A DNA stretch of 64,000 nt from Bog-756 sp038210245 (GCA_038210245.1 JBBQWW010000001.1:1-64000), one strand, 5' to 3'; positions 25,270 through 33,926 are shown, counted from the stretch's first letter. Translations and numbers: made by a program. The notes: generated by a model from the sequence alone, not told the origin.

Positions 25270-26862
25270 CTACGACGGGTCGGTGGCGTCCCCCTCGCCG
25301 ACCCAGTGCCGGGAGCGGTCGACGGCCCGTAGCCAGGCCTGGCGGGCCGGCTCGGCGTCGGGCGGCGCCAACCGGGGGGCGAAGGCCCGCTCCTCGGCCC
25401 AGAGTCCGGCCAGTTCGTCGAGGGAGCCCCACAGGCCTTCGGCCAAGCCGGCCAGTGTGGCCGCCCCGATGGCCGTGGTCTCCACCGACTGCGGCCGCAC
25501 CACTCCCAGTTGGGTCTGATCAGCCACCAGTTCCAACAGGAGATCCATGGCCGAGGCGCCCCCGTCCACCCGGAGCACCGTCGGCGCGGTGGGGCCGGTG
25601 CCCATGGCCTCGACCACGTCGCGCACCTGGAAGCCCATGGCCTCCACCATGGCCCGGGCCAGATGGGCCCGACCCACGCCCCGGCTGAGGCCGAGGATGG
25701 TGCCCCGGGCTCCCGGGTCCCAGTGGGGGCTGCCCAGCCCGGTGAAGGCCGGAACCACGACCACGCCCTCACTGCTCTCCACCGACCGGGCCAGGGGTTC
25801 GAGGTCGGACGCCCGGTCGATGATGCCCAGCCCGTCGCGCAGCCACTGCACACCGGCCCCCGAAGCGAAGACGGAACCCTCGAGGGCGTAGGCCACCGAC
25901 GACCGGTCGGTCGACGGTCCCCCGTCGGCGCCGATGGCCACGTCCCCGTCGGTCCCGAGGTCCCAGGCCAGCGTGGTCACCAGCCCGTCCACGGGCTCGG
26001 GGCAGACCGGGCCGGCGTTCATGAGGACGAAGCTGCCCGTCCCGAAGGTGACCTTGGTCATACCGCGGTCGAAGCAGGCCTGACCGAACAGGGCGGCGTG
26101 CTGGTCCCCGGCCATCCCGCTGATCGGCACCCCGGTGAGGGGCGAGTCACCCCCGAGGGCGCCGGCCGCCAGCCGGCCGAAGCGGCCACAGGACGGGCGC
26201 ACCTCGGGGAGGGTGCCGATGGGCACGCCGAACAGGTCGGCGAGCTCGTCCGACCACCGGCGCACCACGATGTCGTAGAGCATGGTGCGGGAGGCGTTGG
26301 TGGCATCGGTGGCGAACACCCCGCCGTCGGTCCCGCCGGTGAGATTCCACAGCACCCACGCGTCTACGGTCCCGAAGGCCAGGCTGCCGCCCGGGGCACC
26401 ACCGTCGAGGCCGCCCTCGTCGAGCAGCCAGCGCATCTTGGTGGCAGAGAAGTAGGGGTCGAGGACCAGTCCGGTCCGCTCCCGGACCAGGGGGAGGTGG
26501 CCCGCCTCGGTCAACTCCCGGCACGTGGTCGCCGTGCGTCGGTCCTGCCAGACGATGGCCCGGTGGAGGGGGGAGCCGGTGCGCCGGTCCCAGGGCACCA
26601 CGGTCTCCCGCTGGTTGGTGATGCCGATGGCCCGGGCCACCCGTCCGCGGTCGGCCAGTCGACCGGCCACTTCGTTCAGGGTGGATCGGACGCACGCCCA
26701 GATCTCCGCGGGGTCGTGCTCGACCCATCCGGGCCGGGGGTAGTGCTGGGCGATCTCGCGGTAGGCCACATCGACGACCCGGGTCCGGTCGTCCACCACC
26801 AGGGCTCGGACCCCGGTGGTCCCGGAGTCGACGGCGATGGACACGGGGGAGCGGGCGGCCAC
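25270..26862 (-). CDS. glpK: Glycerol kinase
   Basis: This 530-residue FGGY-family kinase phosphorylates glycerol to glycerol-3-phosphate. It contains 'SIAVDSGTTGVRALVVDDRT' (phosphate loop), 'ITNQRETVVPWDRRTGSPLH' and 'AIVWQDRRTA' (characteristic of GlpK), 'GMAGDQHAALFGQACF' and 'TKVTFGTGSFVLMNAG'. The likely start is GTG at 26862 ('VAARSPVSIAVDSG'), giving the family's usual N-terminus. The 37-residue upstream extension is basic low-complexity and probably not translated. No glpF or glpD gene is adjacent. The MIP channel at 701-1552 is 24 kb away. Confidence 0.92.
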   Translation of the reverse strand: MAARSPVSIAVDSGTTGVRALVVDDRTRVVDVAYREIAQHYPRPGWVEHDPAEIWACVRSTLNEVAGRLADRGRVARAIGITNQRETVVPWDRRTGSPLHRAIVWQDRRTATTCRELTEAGHLPLVRERTGLVLDPYFSATKMRWLLDEGGLDGGAPGGSLAFGTVDAWVLWNLTGGTDGGVFATDATNASRTMLYDIVVRRWSDELADLFGVPIGTLPEVRPSCGRFGRLAAGALGGDSPLTGVPISGMAGDQHAALFGQACFDRGMTKVTFGTGSFVLMNAGPVCPEPVDGLVTTLAWDLGTDGDVAIGADGGPSTDRSSVAYALEGSVFASGAGVQWLRDGLGIIDRASDLEPLARSVESSEGVVVVPAFTGLGSPHWDPGARGTILGLSRGVGRAHLARAMVEAMGFQVRDVVEAMGTGPTAPTVLRVDGGASAMDLLLELVADQTQLGVVRPQSVETTAIGAATLAGLAEGLWGSLDELAGLWAEERAFAPRLAPPDAEPARQAWLRAVDRSRHWVGEGDATDPS

Positions 26863-27088
26863 ACCCGGACTGTAGCGACCGCGGCGGGACCCAAGGGTGG
26901 GATACCGTCCGGCCGGGCGGCGGCGTCGGCCCCCTGATGTCGCCCACCCGCCCAGCCGAGAGGACCGACCCATGGGTCGGGATCACTCCTGGAAGCGCTA
27001 GCTCTCAGCAATCATTTGCAATTCTTCGCGAGCACCCTCTCAACAGGGGATTCGCGCTCCTCGATCGGGGCGGATTGGAAAGAATTCG

Positions 27089-27118
27089 TTGACAGGGGTG
27101 TAACTACGCTGCTGTAAT
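27089..27118 (+). promoter_or_regulatory. Sigma-70-type promoter of nrdJ
   Basis: TTGACA (27089-27094) is a perfect -35 element. TGTAAT (27113-27118) follows after 18 bp as the -10. It lies in the AT-rich part of the gap and points toward nrdJ, with an expected transcription start near 27125. Confidence 0.6.
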
Positions 27119-27122
27119 AGAC

Positions 27123-27168
27123 CCACTATCTCGTACCTCGGGGGAGGGTTAACCACAACATATTGTGT
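27123..27168. promoter_or_regulatory. Candidate tandem NrdR boxes
   Basis: CCACAACATATTGTGT (27153-27168) matches 14 of 16 positions of the palindrome ACACAATATATTGTGT, the NrdR-box type known to repress ribonucleotide reductase genes. A weaker relative, CCACTATCTCGTAC, starts 30 bp upstream at 27123. Paired boxes about three helical turns apart are the normal arrangement, and their place just after the promoter fits repression. No nrdR gene is in the window. Confidence 0.5.
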
Positions 27169-27500
27169 TTTGTCGCAAACCGGGCTGGATATGTCGGATT
27201 CAGGCACGATGTTGGTAACCGGGTGGTCAGAGGCCCGGAGCATCCGGCTGAAGGCTCCGGCCTCGACCCGGCCCGGAGGACCGGGACACCGAGGGCCAAC
27301 CGGGAGAGCATGGTCCCGGTGGGGGCCCCCACGTGACGGCCGACCAGCCAGCCCACCGAAGCCAGTGAGACAACGCACGTCAACCGTCGGTCGCCCCCCC
27401 GGTGATCTTCGACCGCATCAACCGCAACGCACGAACCAGACCGCACACCATCCAGCAGCACCACGTCGCACCAGCAACCATCCAGAAAGAGGTTCACCCC

Positions 27501-30482
27501 ATGGCCATTGCCCCTCAGCGCGTCGGCATCGGCATTCGCCGTCACTACTCCACCGCCGGAGTCCATCCCTACGACCAGGTGGTGTGGGAACGACGTGACG
27601 CCCGGATCACCAACTACCGGGACGGGGCCGTAGCCTTCGAGCAGTTGGACGTGGAGGTGCCGGAGGGTTGGAGCCTCAACGCCACCAACATCCTGGCCCA
27701 GAAGTACTTCCGGGGTACGCCAGGCACGCCCGAGCGCGAGTTCTCCCTGCGCCAGGTGGCCGACCGGGTGGTTGACACCGTGACCGCCTGGGGGATCAAG
27801 GACGGCTACTTCGGTGACGACGAGGAAGCGGAGATCTTCCGCGACGAGCTCAAGTATCTGATCATCCATCAGATGGCTGCATTCAACTCGCCGGTGTGGT
27901 TCAACATCGGGGTGGCTGGTGTACCCCAGCAGGGATCGGCCTGCTTCATCCTGTCGGTGGACGACACCATGGACTCCATCCTCAACTGGTACACGGAGGA
28001 AGGAGTGATCTTCAAAGGTGGCTCGGGGGCGGGCGTGAACCTGTCCCGCATCCGCTCCTCCCACGAGCTCCTGAAGGGCGGGGGCACGGCCTCGGGCCCT
28101 GTCAGCTTCATGCGGGGCGCCGACTCGTCGGCCGGGACCATCAAGTCCGGGGGCAAGACGCGGCGGGCGGCCAAGATGGTCATCCTCGACGCCGACCATC
28201 CCGACATCGAGGACTTCATCTGGTGCAAGGCCATCGAGGAGCGCAAGGCCCGGGTCCTCCGGGACGCCGGGTTCGACATGGACCTCGACGGCAAGGACGC
28301 CATCAGCCTGCAGTACCAGAACGCCAACAACTCGGTGCGGGTGACCGACGAGTTCATGGACGCCGTGGTGGCCGGAGGGGAGTGGGAGTTGACCAGCCGG
28401 GGCGACGGCGAGCCCATCCGCTCGGTGCCGGCCCGCGACCTGTTCCGCCAGTTCGCCCAAGCCGCCTGGGAGTGCGCCGACCCCGGCATGCAGTTCGACA
28501 CCACCATCAACCGGTGGCACACCGCGTCGAACACCGGGCGGATCAACGGCTCCAACCCGTGCTCGGAGTACATGCACCTCGACAACTCGGCCTGCAACCT
28601 GGCCAGCTTCAACCTGATGAAGTACCTCCACGACGACTCCTCGTTCGACATCGCAGGCTTCCGGTCTTCGGTGGAGGTGGTCTTCACGGCCCAGGAGATC
28701 ATCGTCGGCAACGCCGACTACCCGACCGAGAAGATCACCGAGAACTCGCGGCGCTTCCGTGAACTGGGCATTGGGTACGCCAACCTCGGGGCGCTGCTGA
28801 TGGCCCAGGGTCTGCCCTACGACTCCGATCAGGGACGGGCGTGGGCCGGCGCCATCACCGCCCTCATGACCGGACACGCGTACGCCACATCGGCCCGCAC
28901 CGCGGCCCGCATGGGTCCCTTCGCCGGCTACCACGAGAACGTCGAGCCCATGCTCAACGTCCTGCGCATGCATCGTGACGAGGTGGCCACCATCGACGAG
29001 GAAGCGGTGCCCACCGAGCTGCTCTCCGCCGCCCAAGAGGCGTGGGACTCCGCCGTGGAGCTCGGCGAGCAGTACGGCGTGCGCAATTCGCAGGCCAGCG
29101 TGCTGGCCCCGACCGGCACCATCGGCCTGTTGATGGACTGTGACACCACCGGCGTGGAGCCCGACCTCGGACTGGTCAAGACCAAGAAGCTGGTCGGCGG
29201 GGGCACCATGTCCATCGTCAATCAGACCGTGCCCCGGGCCCTTACCCGGTTGGGGTACTCGCCGGACCAGGTGGACGAGATCATCGCCTACATCGATGTG
29301 CACAAGTCCATCGTGGGCGCCCCCTATCTGTCGGCGGAGCACCTGGCCGTGTTCGCCTGCTCCATGGGGGACAACACCATTCACTACCTGGGCCACGTCC
29401 GCATGATGGGAGCGGTCCAGCCGTTCATCTCCGGCGCCATCTCCAAGACCGTGAACCTCCCCGAGGATGTCACGGTGGAGGATGTCGAGCAGCTGCACAT
29501 CGACGCCTGGCGCATGGGGATCAAGGCCGTGGCCATCTACCGCGACAACTGCAAGGTGGCCCAGCCCCTGTCCACCACCAAGAAGGCCGGTGCGGCGGGC
29601 ACCCCGGGTGGTGCCGCCCCCGAGGACGCCCCGGATCTGGCCCCAGCCGCCTCCGCGGCCGAGGCCCACGCCCGTGGGCTGTCCGACAAGATCGCCGGGC
29701 TCGAGGCGGCCCTGGCCCACGAGCAGACGCGAACCGCCGACACCGTGGTGATCGGGGCGGTGCGGGAGCGGCTGCCGCGGCGGCGGAAGTCCTCGACCTT
29801 CGCCTTCCGGGTGGCTGACTGCGAGGGCTATGTCACCGTGGGCGAGTACGAGGACGGCCGTCCCGGTGAGGTGTTCATGAAGGTGTCCAAGCAGGGCTCG
29901 ACCCTGGCCGGCATCATGGACGCCTTCTCCATCTCGGTGAGCCTCGGCCTCCAACACGGGGTGCCGCTGGCCACCTATGTCCGCAAGTACACCAACATGC
30001 GGTTCGAGCCGGCCGGCATCACCGACGATCCTGAGCTGCGCATCGCCACCAGCCTGGTCGACTACATCTTCCGTCGGCTGGCCGTGGACTACTTGCCCCT
30101 CGAGGATCGGGCCGAGCTGGGGGTGCTGTCCACGGCCGAGCGGATGCAGCCGACGCTCCCCGGCGTGGAGGAGACGGCCACGGCGTCGAGCGGCATCGTG
30201 GAGGTGGAGACCATCGACCAGTCGGCAGCCGTGACCGATCTGGGCGCCGACGTGGTGTCGAACGGCCCGCCGTCCTTCGACAGCCTGCTGGTCGACACCG
30301 GGGAGCCCACCGGCCACCCGGCCCCGGTCCCGCACATCGACACACCGGTTCCGTCGGACCAGCCGCTGGCCCGGGCCGAGCCCCGGGACGCGCCGTACTG
30401 CTATCAGTGCGGGAACGCCATGCAGCGGGCCGGGTCCTGCTACGTATGCGGGAGCTGCGGCACGACCAGCGGGTGCTCCTAG
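27501..30482 (+). CDS. nrdJ: Vitamin B12-dependent (class II) ribonucleotide reductase
   Basis: This 993-residue adenosylcobalamin-dependent enzyme makes deoxyribonucleotides. Substrate-site motifs include 'NSPVWFNIGV' (about residue 130), 'SACFILSVDDTMDS', 'FKGGSGAGVNLSRIRSS', the signature 'NPCSEYMHLDNSACNLAS' (about residue 352) and 'APTGTIGLLMDCDTTG'. A TSCPD-type domain lies around 770-880 ('FAFRVADCEGYVTVGEYEDG'). The last 27 residues are Cys-rich ('CYQCGNAMQRAGSCYVCGSC'), the redox-active and metal-binding tail that re-reduces the active site. AAAGAGG 8 bp upstream supports ATG 27501 rather than the GTG at 27402. Regulation by NrdR is suggested upstream. Confidence 0.96.
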   Translation: MAIAPQRVGIGIRRHYSTAGVHPYDQVVWERRDARITNYRDGAVAFEQLDVEVPEGWSLNATNILAQKYFRGTPGTPEREFSLRQVADRVVDTVTAWGIKDGYFGDDEEAEIFRDELKYLIIHQMAAFNSPVWFNIGVAGVPQQGSACFILSVDDTMDSILNWYTEEGVIFKGGSGAGVNLSRIRSSHELLKGGGTASGPVSFMRGADSSAGTIKSGGKTRRAAKMVILDADHPDIEDFIWCKAIEERKARVLRDAGFDMDLDGKDAISLQYQNANNSVRVTDEFMDAVVAGGEWELTSRGDGEPIRSVPARDLFRQFAQAAWECADPGMQFDTTINRWHTASNTGRINGSNPCSEYMHLDNSACNLASFNLMKYLHDDSSFDIAGFRSSVEVVFTAQEIIVGNADYPTEKITENSRRFRELGIGYANLGALLMAQGLPYDSDQGRAWAGAITALMTGHAYATSARTAARMGPFAGYHENVEPMLNVLRMHRDEVATIDEEAVPTELLSAAQEAWDSAVELGEQYGVRNSQASVLAPTGTIGLLMDCDTTGVEPDLGLVKTKKLVGGGTMSIVNQTVPRALTRLGYSPDQVDEIIAYIDVHKSIVGAPYLSAEHLAVFACSMGDNTIHYLGHVRMMGAVQPFISGAISKTVNLPEDVTVEDVEQLHIDAWRMGIKAVAIYRDNCKVAQPLSTTKKAGAAGTPGGAAPEDAPDLAPAASAAEAHARGLSDKIAGLEAALAHEQTRTADTVVIGAVRERLPRRRKSSTFAFRVADCEGYVTVGEYEDGRPGEVFMKVSKQGSTLAGIMDAFSISVSLGLQHGVPLATYVRKYTNMRFEPAGITDDPELRIATSLVDYIFRRLAVDYLPLEDRAELGVLSTAERMQPTLPGVEETATASSGIVEVETIDQSAAVTDLGADVVSNGPPSFDSLLVDTGEPTGHPAPVPHIDTPVPSDQPLARAEPRDAPYCYQCGNAMQRAGSCYVCGSCGTTSGCS

Positions 30483-30605
30483 TCCCTGACCGGTCGGCTC
30501 GAGCGACCACCGGGCGGGGAGCGGAGCCCCGAGGGGCGGACTCCGTCCGGTGGTTGATGGCCGCGTGTCATCGGATTGTCAGGATCGCCTGCCTACCCTG
30601 GGAGG

Positions 30606-31118
30606 ATGGGATCCCCGACTCGTCAGACCTCCATCTCGTTCGGCCCGACTGTCGACCGGCTGTTGTCCTTGGTCAGGGTGGACTTCACCCCCGACCCGAC
30701 CCAGCCGTCGTGGGCCCGGTTGGCCCTCGCCACCGTGGTGTCGCTGGCCGGCTCGCTGGCCGCCGATGCCGTCCTGGTGGCCCTGGGCACAAGGATCTTC
30801 CCGTCCACCAAAGGGTACGTGCACTTCCTGTTCTCGGACTACGCCAAACTCACCGTCATCGGGGTGATCATCGCCTGTGTGGCGTGGCCCATCGTCACCC
30901 GGATCTCTTCACAGCCCCGCTGGCTGTTCTTCCGCATGGCCATCCTCGTCACGCTGGTGCTGTTCCTACCCGACCTGTGGATCTACCTCAACGGCTCGCC
31001 GGGTCGGGCGGTGGACGTTCTCTTGCTGATGCACCTGGCCATCGCCCTGGTCACCTACAACGCCCTGGTCCGGCTGGCCCCTGTGGGCGGTCGCCGGTCG
31101 GGACACGATCGGCAGTAG
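30606..31118 (+). CDS. Four-TM membrane protein of unknown function
   Basis: This 170-residue protein has about four transmembrane segments: 'LALATVVSLAGSLAADAVLV', 'LTVIGVIIACVAWPIV', 'MAILVTLVLFLPDLWIYLNG' and 'LLMHLAIALVTYNALV'. Its termini are polar, the last one basic. ATG 30606 is preferred over an in-frame TTG at 30576. No enzymatic motif is visible and I do not recognise the family. A second small membrane protein gene follows. Confidence 0.7.
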   Translation: MGSPTRQTSISFGPTVDRLLSLVRVDFTPDPTQPSWARLALATVVSLAGSLAADAVLVALGTRIFPSTKGYVHFLFSDYAKLTVIGVIIACVAWPIVTRISSQPRWLFFRMAILVTLVLFLPDLWIYLNGSPGRAVDVLLLMHLAIALVTYNALVRLAPVGGRRSGHDRQ

Positions 31119-31197
31119 GGAGTCAGGGCCCCGGCCCCCCCGGTCCGGTCCGACCGATCCCGAGGACCCGAGGCGCCCGACCAGCCCGAGCGACCCG

Positions 31198-31833
31198 GTG
31201 ACGCCGCCACCTACCGACGGACCACCACCTACCGTCGGACCCGACCCCCCGGAGGCGGTCGCCTTCGAGCCGTCGCCCTCTCCGGTCGCCATCCCGGGGG
31301 ACGCGGTCCCCGACGCCGAGGGCGCCTCGTCCACCGACGGGGACGGGCACCACGACCGCTCGGTGGAAGGCCTGGCCAACTACGTCTACGGGACCATCTC
31401 CACCCTGGTGGCCATCGGAGGCCTGACCTTCGAGACCCACCCCCGAGCGCTGACCACGGCCGGCGTGGTGGTGGCAGGTGCAGTGGCCATCTGGCTGGCC
31501 CACGGAGTCTCCCAGCTGGTCGTCCTGCCCTCGTGGCAGAACCTGCAGCTCCGCTCGCACGACGTCCGCAGGGTCCTCCAGGGCTCGTGGACCATCGTCA
31601 CCGCGGCCATCCCCGCCACCGTTATCTTCATCCTGGCCGGGGTCGGACTATGGACGGTCAGGACGGCATTCGTCCTGGCCGAGATCGTCGGTGTCCTGGC
31701 TCTGGCCGTCGTGGGATTCGGGACGGCCGGTGGCCGGGGTGGGCCCGTCCGTCGGAGGCTGCTCTACATCGGGATGCTGGTCCTGGTCGGGGTGCTGATC
31801 GTCCTGCTCGATCTGGCCGTCCATCTGTTCTGA
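31198..31833 (+). CDS. Membrane protein of unknown function, Pro-rich N-terminus
   Basis: In this 211-residue protein the first 55 residues are disordered and Pro/Asp-rich, followed by about five hydrophobic segments ('YGTISTLVAIGGLTF', 'AGVVVAGAVAIWLAHGVSQL', 'IVTAAIPATVIFILAGVGLW', 'VLAEIVGVLALAVVGFGTAG' and 'LLYIGMLVLVGVLIVLLDLA'). The start is GTG at 31198. It has no recognised domain. It lies between two other small membrane protein genes on the same strand and may form a transcription unit with them. Confidence 0.7.
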   Translation: MTPPPTDGPPPTVGPDPPEAVAFEPSPSPVAIPGDAVPDAEGASSTDGDGHHDRSVEGLANYVYGTISTLVAIGGLTFETHPRALTTAGVVVAGAVAIWLAHGVSQLVVLPSWQNLQLRSHDVRRVLQGSWTIVTAAIPATVIFILAGVGLWTVRTAFVLAEIVGVLALAVVGFGTAGGRGGPVRRRLLYIGMLVLVGVLIVLLDLAVHLF

Positions 31834-31896
31834 GGATCCCGGCGCAGGGATAGGCTGACCGGAGGGGAGCAACGGCATCGTCCCGGAGGGAGCCCG

Positions 31897-32211
31897 ATGA
31901 TTGAGGACCAGGTTGCGCACCGGAACGGTACGGACGGCCTCTCCGGCGAAGGGACCGAGTTCACCGAGGACGAGCTCACGGCCCTGGCCCTGGCCGCCGA
32001 TCCGGCCGGTCCACTCGACGTGGACGCCGTACCCCTGGCCCAGTACCTGGGGGAGCACGCCGGCCTGTTGCCTGATTGGTACATGCCCACCCCCATGGCC
32101 CGGACCGGCAAGCGGTGGCGCATCCCGGTGGTGGTCGCCATCGTCGCCGCCTTCGTGATCATCGAGGCGTTCGGCCTGTGCAGCACCTTCGGTCAACTCG
32201 TTCCCGCCTGA
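31897..32211 (+). CDS. Small single-TM protein of unknown function
   Basis: This 104-residue protein has an acidic N-terminal half (residues 1-55, with 'TEFTEDELTALALAADPAGP'), a basic patch 'ARTGKRWRIP' and one transmembrane helix ('VVVAIVAAFVIIEAFGL') near the C-terminus. A GGAGGGAGCCCG stretch before ATG 31897 is a good ribosome binding site. The topology suggests a cytoplasmic acidic domain tethered to the membrane. No family is recognised. Confidence 0.65.
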   Translation: MIEDQVAHRNGTDGLSGEGTEFTEDELTALALAADPAGPLDVDAVPLAQYLGEHAGLLPDWYMPTPMARTGKRWRIPVVVAIVAAFVIIEAFGLCSTFGQLVPA

Positions 32212-32379
32212 TCCCGGCCGGATCCGAGCCCGATCCTGGCCAAAACACCACGTTCCCAATCCTATTTTCGCGCAGATAGCGATGCGATCATCACGCAGAG
32301 TGGTCCAGCGCTCATTTTGTCGCCGGTCGCGTTGCCTAAGCCTCCGGGCAGCCTGCACTATGGAATTACGGGTTGTGGG

Positions 32380-32453
32380 CCTACCGAAGGACCGGAACTC
32401 GAGTTTTGGGTGAACGCAGAGGCGGTGCCTCTACGGGAAGAAGGGCAACCATT
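32380..32453 (+). promoter_or_regulatory. Structured 5' leader of the LPFTG protein gene
   Basis: The AT-rich 242-bp gap before the LPFTG gene ends with a self-complementary leader. AACTCGAGTT (32396-32405) is a perfect palindrome inside a longer imperfect stem (ACC...GGGT). It is followed by 'GGGTGAACGC' and a hairpin AGAGGC-GGT-GCCTCT (32418-32432) before the GAAGAAGGG ribosome binding site. The block GGACC...GGGTGAA resembles part of the cyclic-di-AMP (ydaO) riboswitch, but the rest of that consensus was not found. Confidence 0.35.
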
Positions 32454-32795
32454 ATGTGGGCAAGACGAATGATTGTGGGCGCCAGCCTGGCTGTGGCCTC
32501 CATGGCCATGGTGCCGGGAATCGCCGGGGCCGATCCGGCCTCGAACTGCGTGCCGGCCGGCTCGGTCACCGAGCCCGGCAACTGTGTGACCACGCCGACG
32601 GTGGCGGGGTCGGGCAAGGCCACCGACCCGGTGGCGCAGCTCCCGGTGACCTCGGGATCCGCCGCGGTGAAGACGGCCTCGACCTCCAGCCTCCCCTTTA
32701 CCGGGGCGGACGTGGCCGAGCTGGCCGTCGTCGGTACCGGTGCGGTGCTGGCCGGAAGTGTGCTGATGCGCCGTCGCCGTCGGGTCATCGCCTGA
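32454..32795 (+). CDS. Small LPFTG-anchored surface protein (sortase substrate)
   Basis: This 113-residue exported protein has a signal peptide at residues 1-26 (MWARR, hydrophobic core, cleavage after AGIAGA). A short mature part with two cysteines (Cys32 and Cys44) follows. The C-terminal sorting signal consists of 'LPFTG' at 80-84, a hydrophobic stretch at about 86-104 and the basic tail 'RRRRRV'. The sortase would cut between Thr and Gly and attach it to the cell wall. The mature protein would be only about 57 residues. A class E sortase is encoded convergently 170 bp away, so the pair probably works together. ATG 32454 has a good ribosome binding site. Confidence 0.85.
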   Translation: MWARRMIVGASLAVASMAMVPGIAGADPASNCVPAGSVTEPGNCVTTPTVAGSGKATDPVAQLPVTSGSAAVKTASTSSLPFTGADVAELAVVGTGAVLAGSVLMRRRRRVIA

Positions 32796-32900
32796 TCGCA
32801 CCGGTGCGGACGCCCGCCGGCTGGCGGGGTGCGTCCGATCGGAGTCACTGAGTGGGTCCGGCCGTGTCGGGGTTCTGCGGTGAACGCAGCGCAGCCCGAG

Positions 32901-32917
32901 GCGGCCGGACCGGCCGC
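32901..32917. terminator. Inverted repeat between convergent LPFTG and sortase genes
   Basis: GCGGCCGG and CCGGCCGC flank a single A, giving a very GC-rich hairpin with a small loop midway between two converging genes. A weaker hairpin (CTGCG-GTGAA-CGCAG, 32875-32889) precedes it. Position favours a bidirectional terminator; there is no T-tract. Confidence 0.5.
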
Positions 32918-32965
32918 GTCCGCCTGCAGTCGGCTACCGCCGTCGGAACGGGGTAGGTATCGGCC

Positions 32966-33874
32966 TCAGTAGCTGGCCGGCAACAGGGGCGCCACGGCCT
33001 GAAAGAAGAAGAACACCACGATCAACCACACCACGGTTCCGGCCCCGACGGCCAGCGCTCGCTGGCCCCGGCGGGTGTGCAGGCCGGCGTACCAGATGCC
33101 GGTGGCCAGTCCGGCTACGGCTACACCCCACAGGATGGCCGGTGCCCACTCCTTGGTCGGTGCCGGATCAACGGGCGTGCCGTGATGGGTGGTGACCGCC
33201 ACCGGGGTGCTGGTGGGATGAGCCAGCTCACTGGCCACCAACAGGGCGTGGACCACCAGCCGCTGGCTGGCGCTGTAGCGCGGGTTGCAGGTGGTGAGGG
33301 TGAGCTGCGGGGTCGGGGTGGGGTCTACCACGGCCACGTCGGTCGGGAGCACCACCTGGCTCCCGGTGACCTTGTAGAGAAAGGTCCCCTGCAGGGTGGT
33401 GATATAGATCAGGTCGCCGGGCACCAGGGCGTCGAGGCTGTAGAAGGGGTGCAGATAGGTGGTGCGATGGCCGGCGATGGCCACGTTGCCGGCCTGGCCG
33501 GGCAGGGGGGTAGTCGGGTAGTGGCCCGGGCCCATGGCCAGTTGGGCCTCGTCGGTGCCCTCGACCACGGTCATGGCCAGGTTTATCTTGGGGATCTGGA
33601 TGGTGCCCACCGGACTGCCGATGGGGGGCCCCGGAATGGTCGGCGCCACCTGGGGAGTGGGCGGTATGGCGCCCTGCCCCGGGTCCGGGATGGTCTTGGC
33701 CGGGTGGGAGTCGGACTTCTGCTGGGCCGCCTCGAAACGAGCGGTCAGGTCCGACTGGTTGCGCGCCGTGATCAGGCCGGTGCCCCACAGCAAATAGGGG
33801 ATGAACAGCAGGATCAGGATGCCGGCGACCAGCACGGTCCGCCCGATAGCCACCCGGATGGTCGTGAACGACAC
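32966..33874 (-). CDS. srtE: Class E sortase
   Basis: This 302-residue membrane-anchored transpeptidase cleaves sorting signals and links proteins to the cell wall. It has an N-terminal TM helix (about 10-30), a Pro-rich linker, and a sortase barrel with catalytic His136 ('VAIAGHRTTYLHPFYSLD'), Cys196 ('LTLTTCNPRYSASQRLVV') and Arg205. Two further TM helices near the C-terminus (about 244-264 and 272-295) are a frequent feature of actinobacterial class E enzymes. The start is GTG at 33874. The nearby substrate has LPFTG, while class E enzymes often prefer LAxTG, so specificity is worth testing. A 10-bp inverted repeat lies just upstream. Confidence 0.9.
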   Translation of the reverse strand: MSFTTIRVAIGRTVLVAGILILLFIPYLLWGTGLITARNQSDLTARFEAAQQKSDSHPAKTIPDPGQGAIPPTPQVAPTIPGPPIGSPVGTIQIPKINLAMTVVEGTDEAQLAMGPGHYPTTPLPGQAGNVAIAGHRTTYLHPFYSLDALVPGDLIYITTLQGTFLYKVTGSQVVLPTDVAVVDPTPTPQLTLTTCNPRYSASQRLVVHALLVASELAHPTSTPVAVTTHHGTPVDPAPTKEWAPAILWGVAVAGLATGIWYAGLHTRRGQRALAVGAGTVVWLIVVFFFFQAVAPLLPASY

Positions 33875-33890
33875 GCAGGGATGCTAGTGC

Positions 33891-33926
33891 CCCCACGGGT
33901 CCGAGCCCTGGCGCCCACCCGTGGGG
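33891..33926. promoter_or_regulatory. 10-bp inverted repeat upstream of the sortase gene
   Basis: CCCCACGGGT (33891-33900) and ACCCGTGGGG (33917-33926) are perfect complements separated by 16 bp, starting 17 bp before the sortase start codon. They lie in the 233-bp divergent gap with the DUF4012 gene. This could be an operator or a hairpin in the sortase leader. For the rightward gene a -10-like TACGAT is at 34016-34021, without a convincing -35. Confidence 0.45.

Larger units (their letters stand above)
26863..27500. other. 638-bp gene-free region ahead of nrdJ
   Basis: I see no credible gene here. The first 200 bp are GC-rich. About 27005-27185 is distinctly AT-richer and carries the promoter and candidate NrdR sites listed separately. 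About 27240-27480 is GC-rich with several short dyads and would be a 5' leader of roughly 375 nt if transcription begins near 27125. No convincing cobalamin riboswitch was found. Confidence 0.6.

Noticed and set aside
27240..27420. Possible cobalamin riboswitch before the B12-dependent RNR, suggested by AGCCAGTGAGAC near 27361 resembling a B12 box.
   Set aside because: The match needs a one-base insertion, and the other conserved parts (GGGAA..GGTG, CCCGC-ACTGT, GCCACTG) are not found in order. A covariance-model search with Rfam RF00174 would decide.
27126..30335. 1069-codon open frame on the minus strand opposite nrdJ.
   Set aside because: His/Gly/Val-rich translation typical of GC-skewed antisense frames, with no domain; nrdJ on the plus strand is unmistakable.
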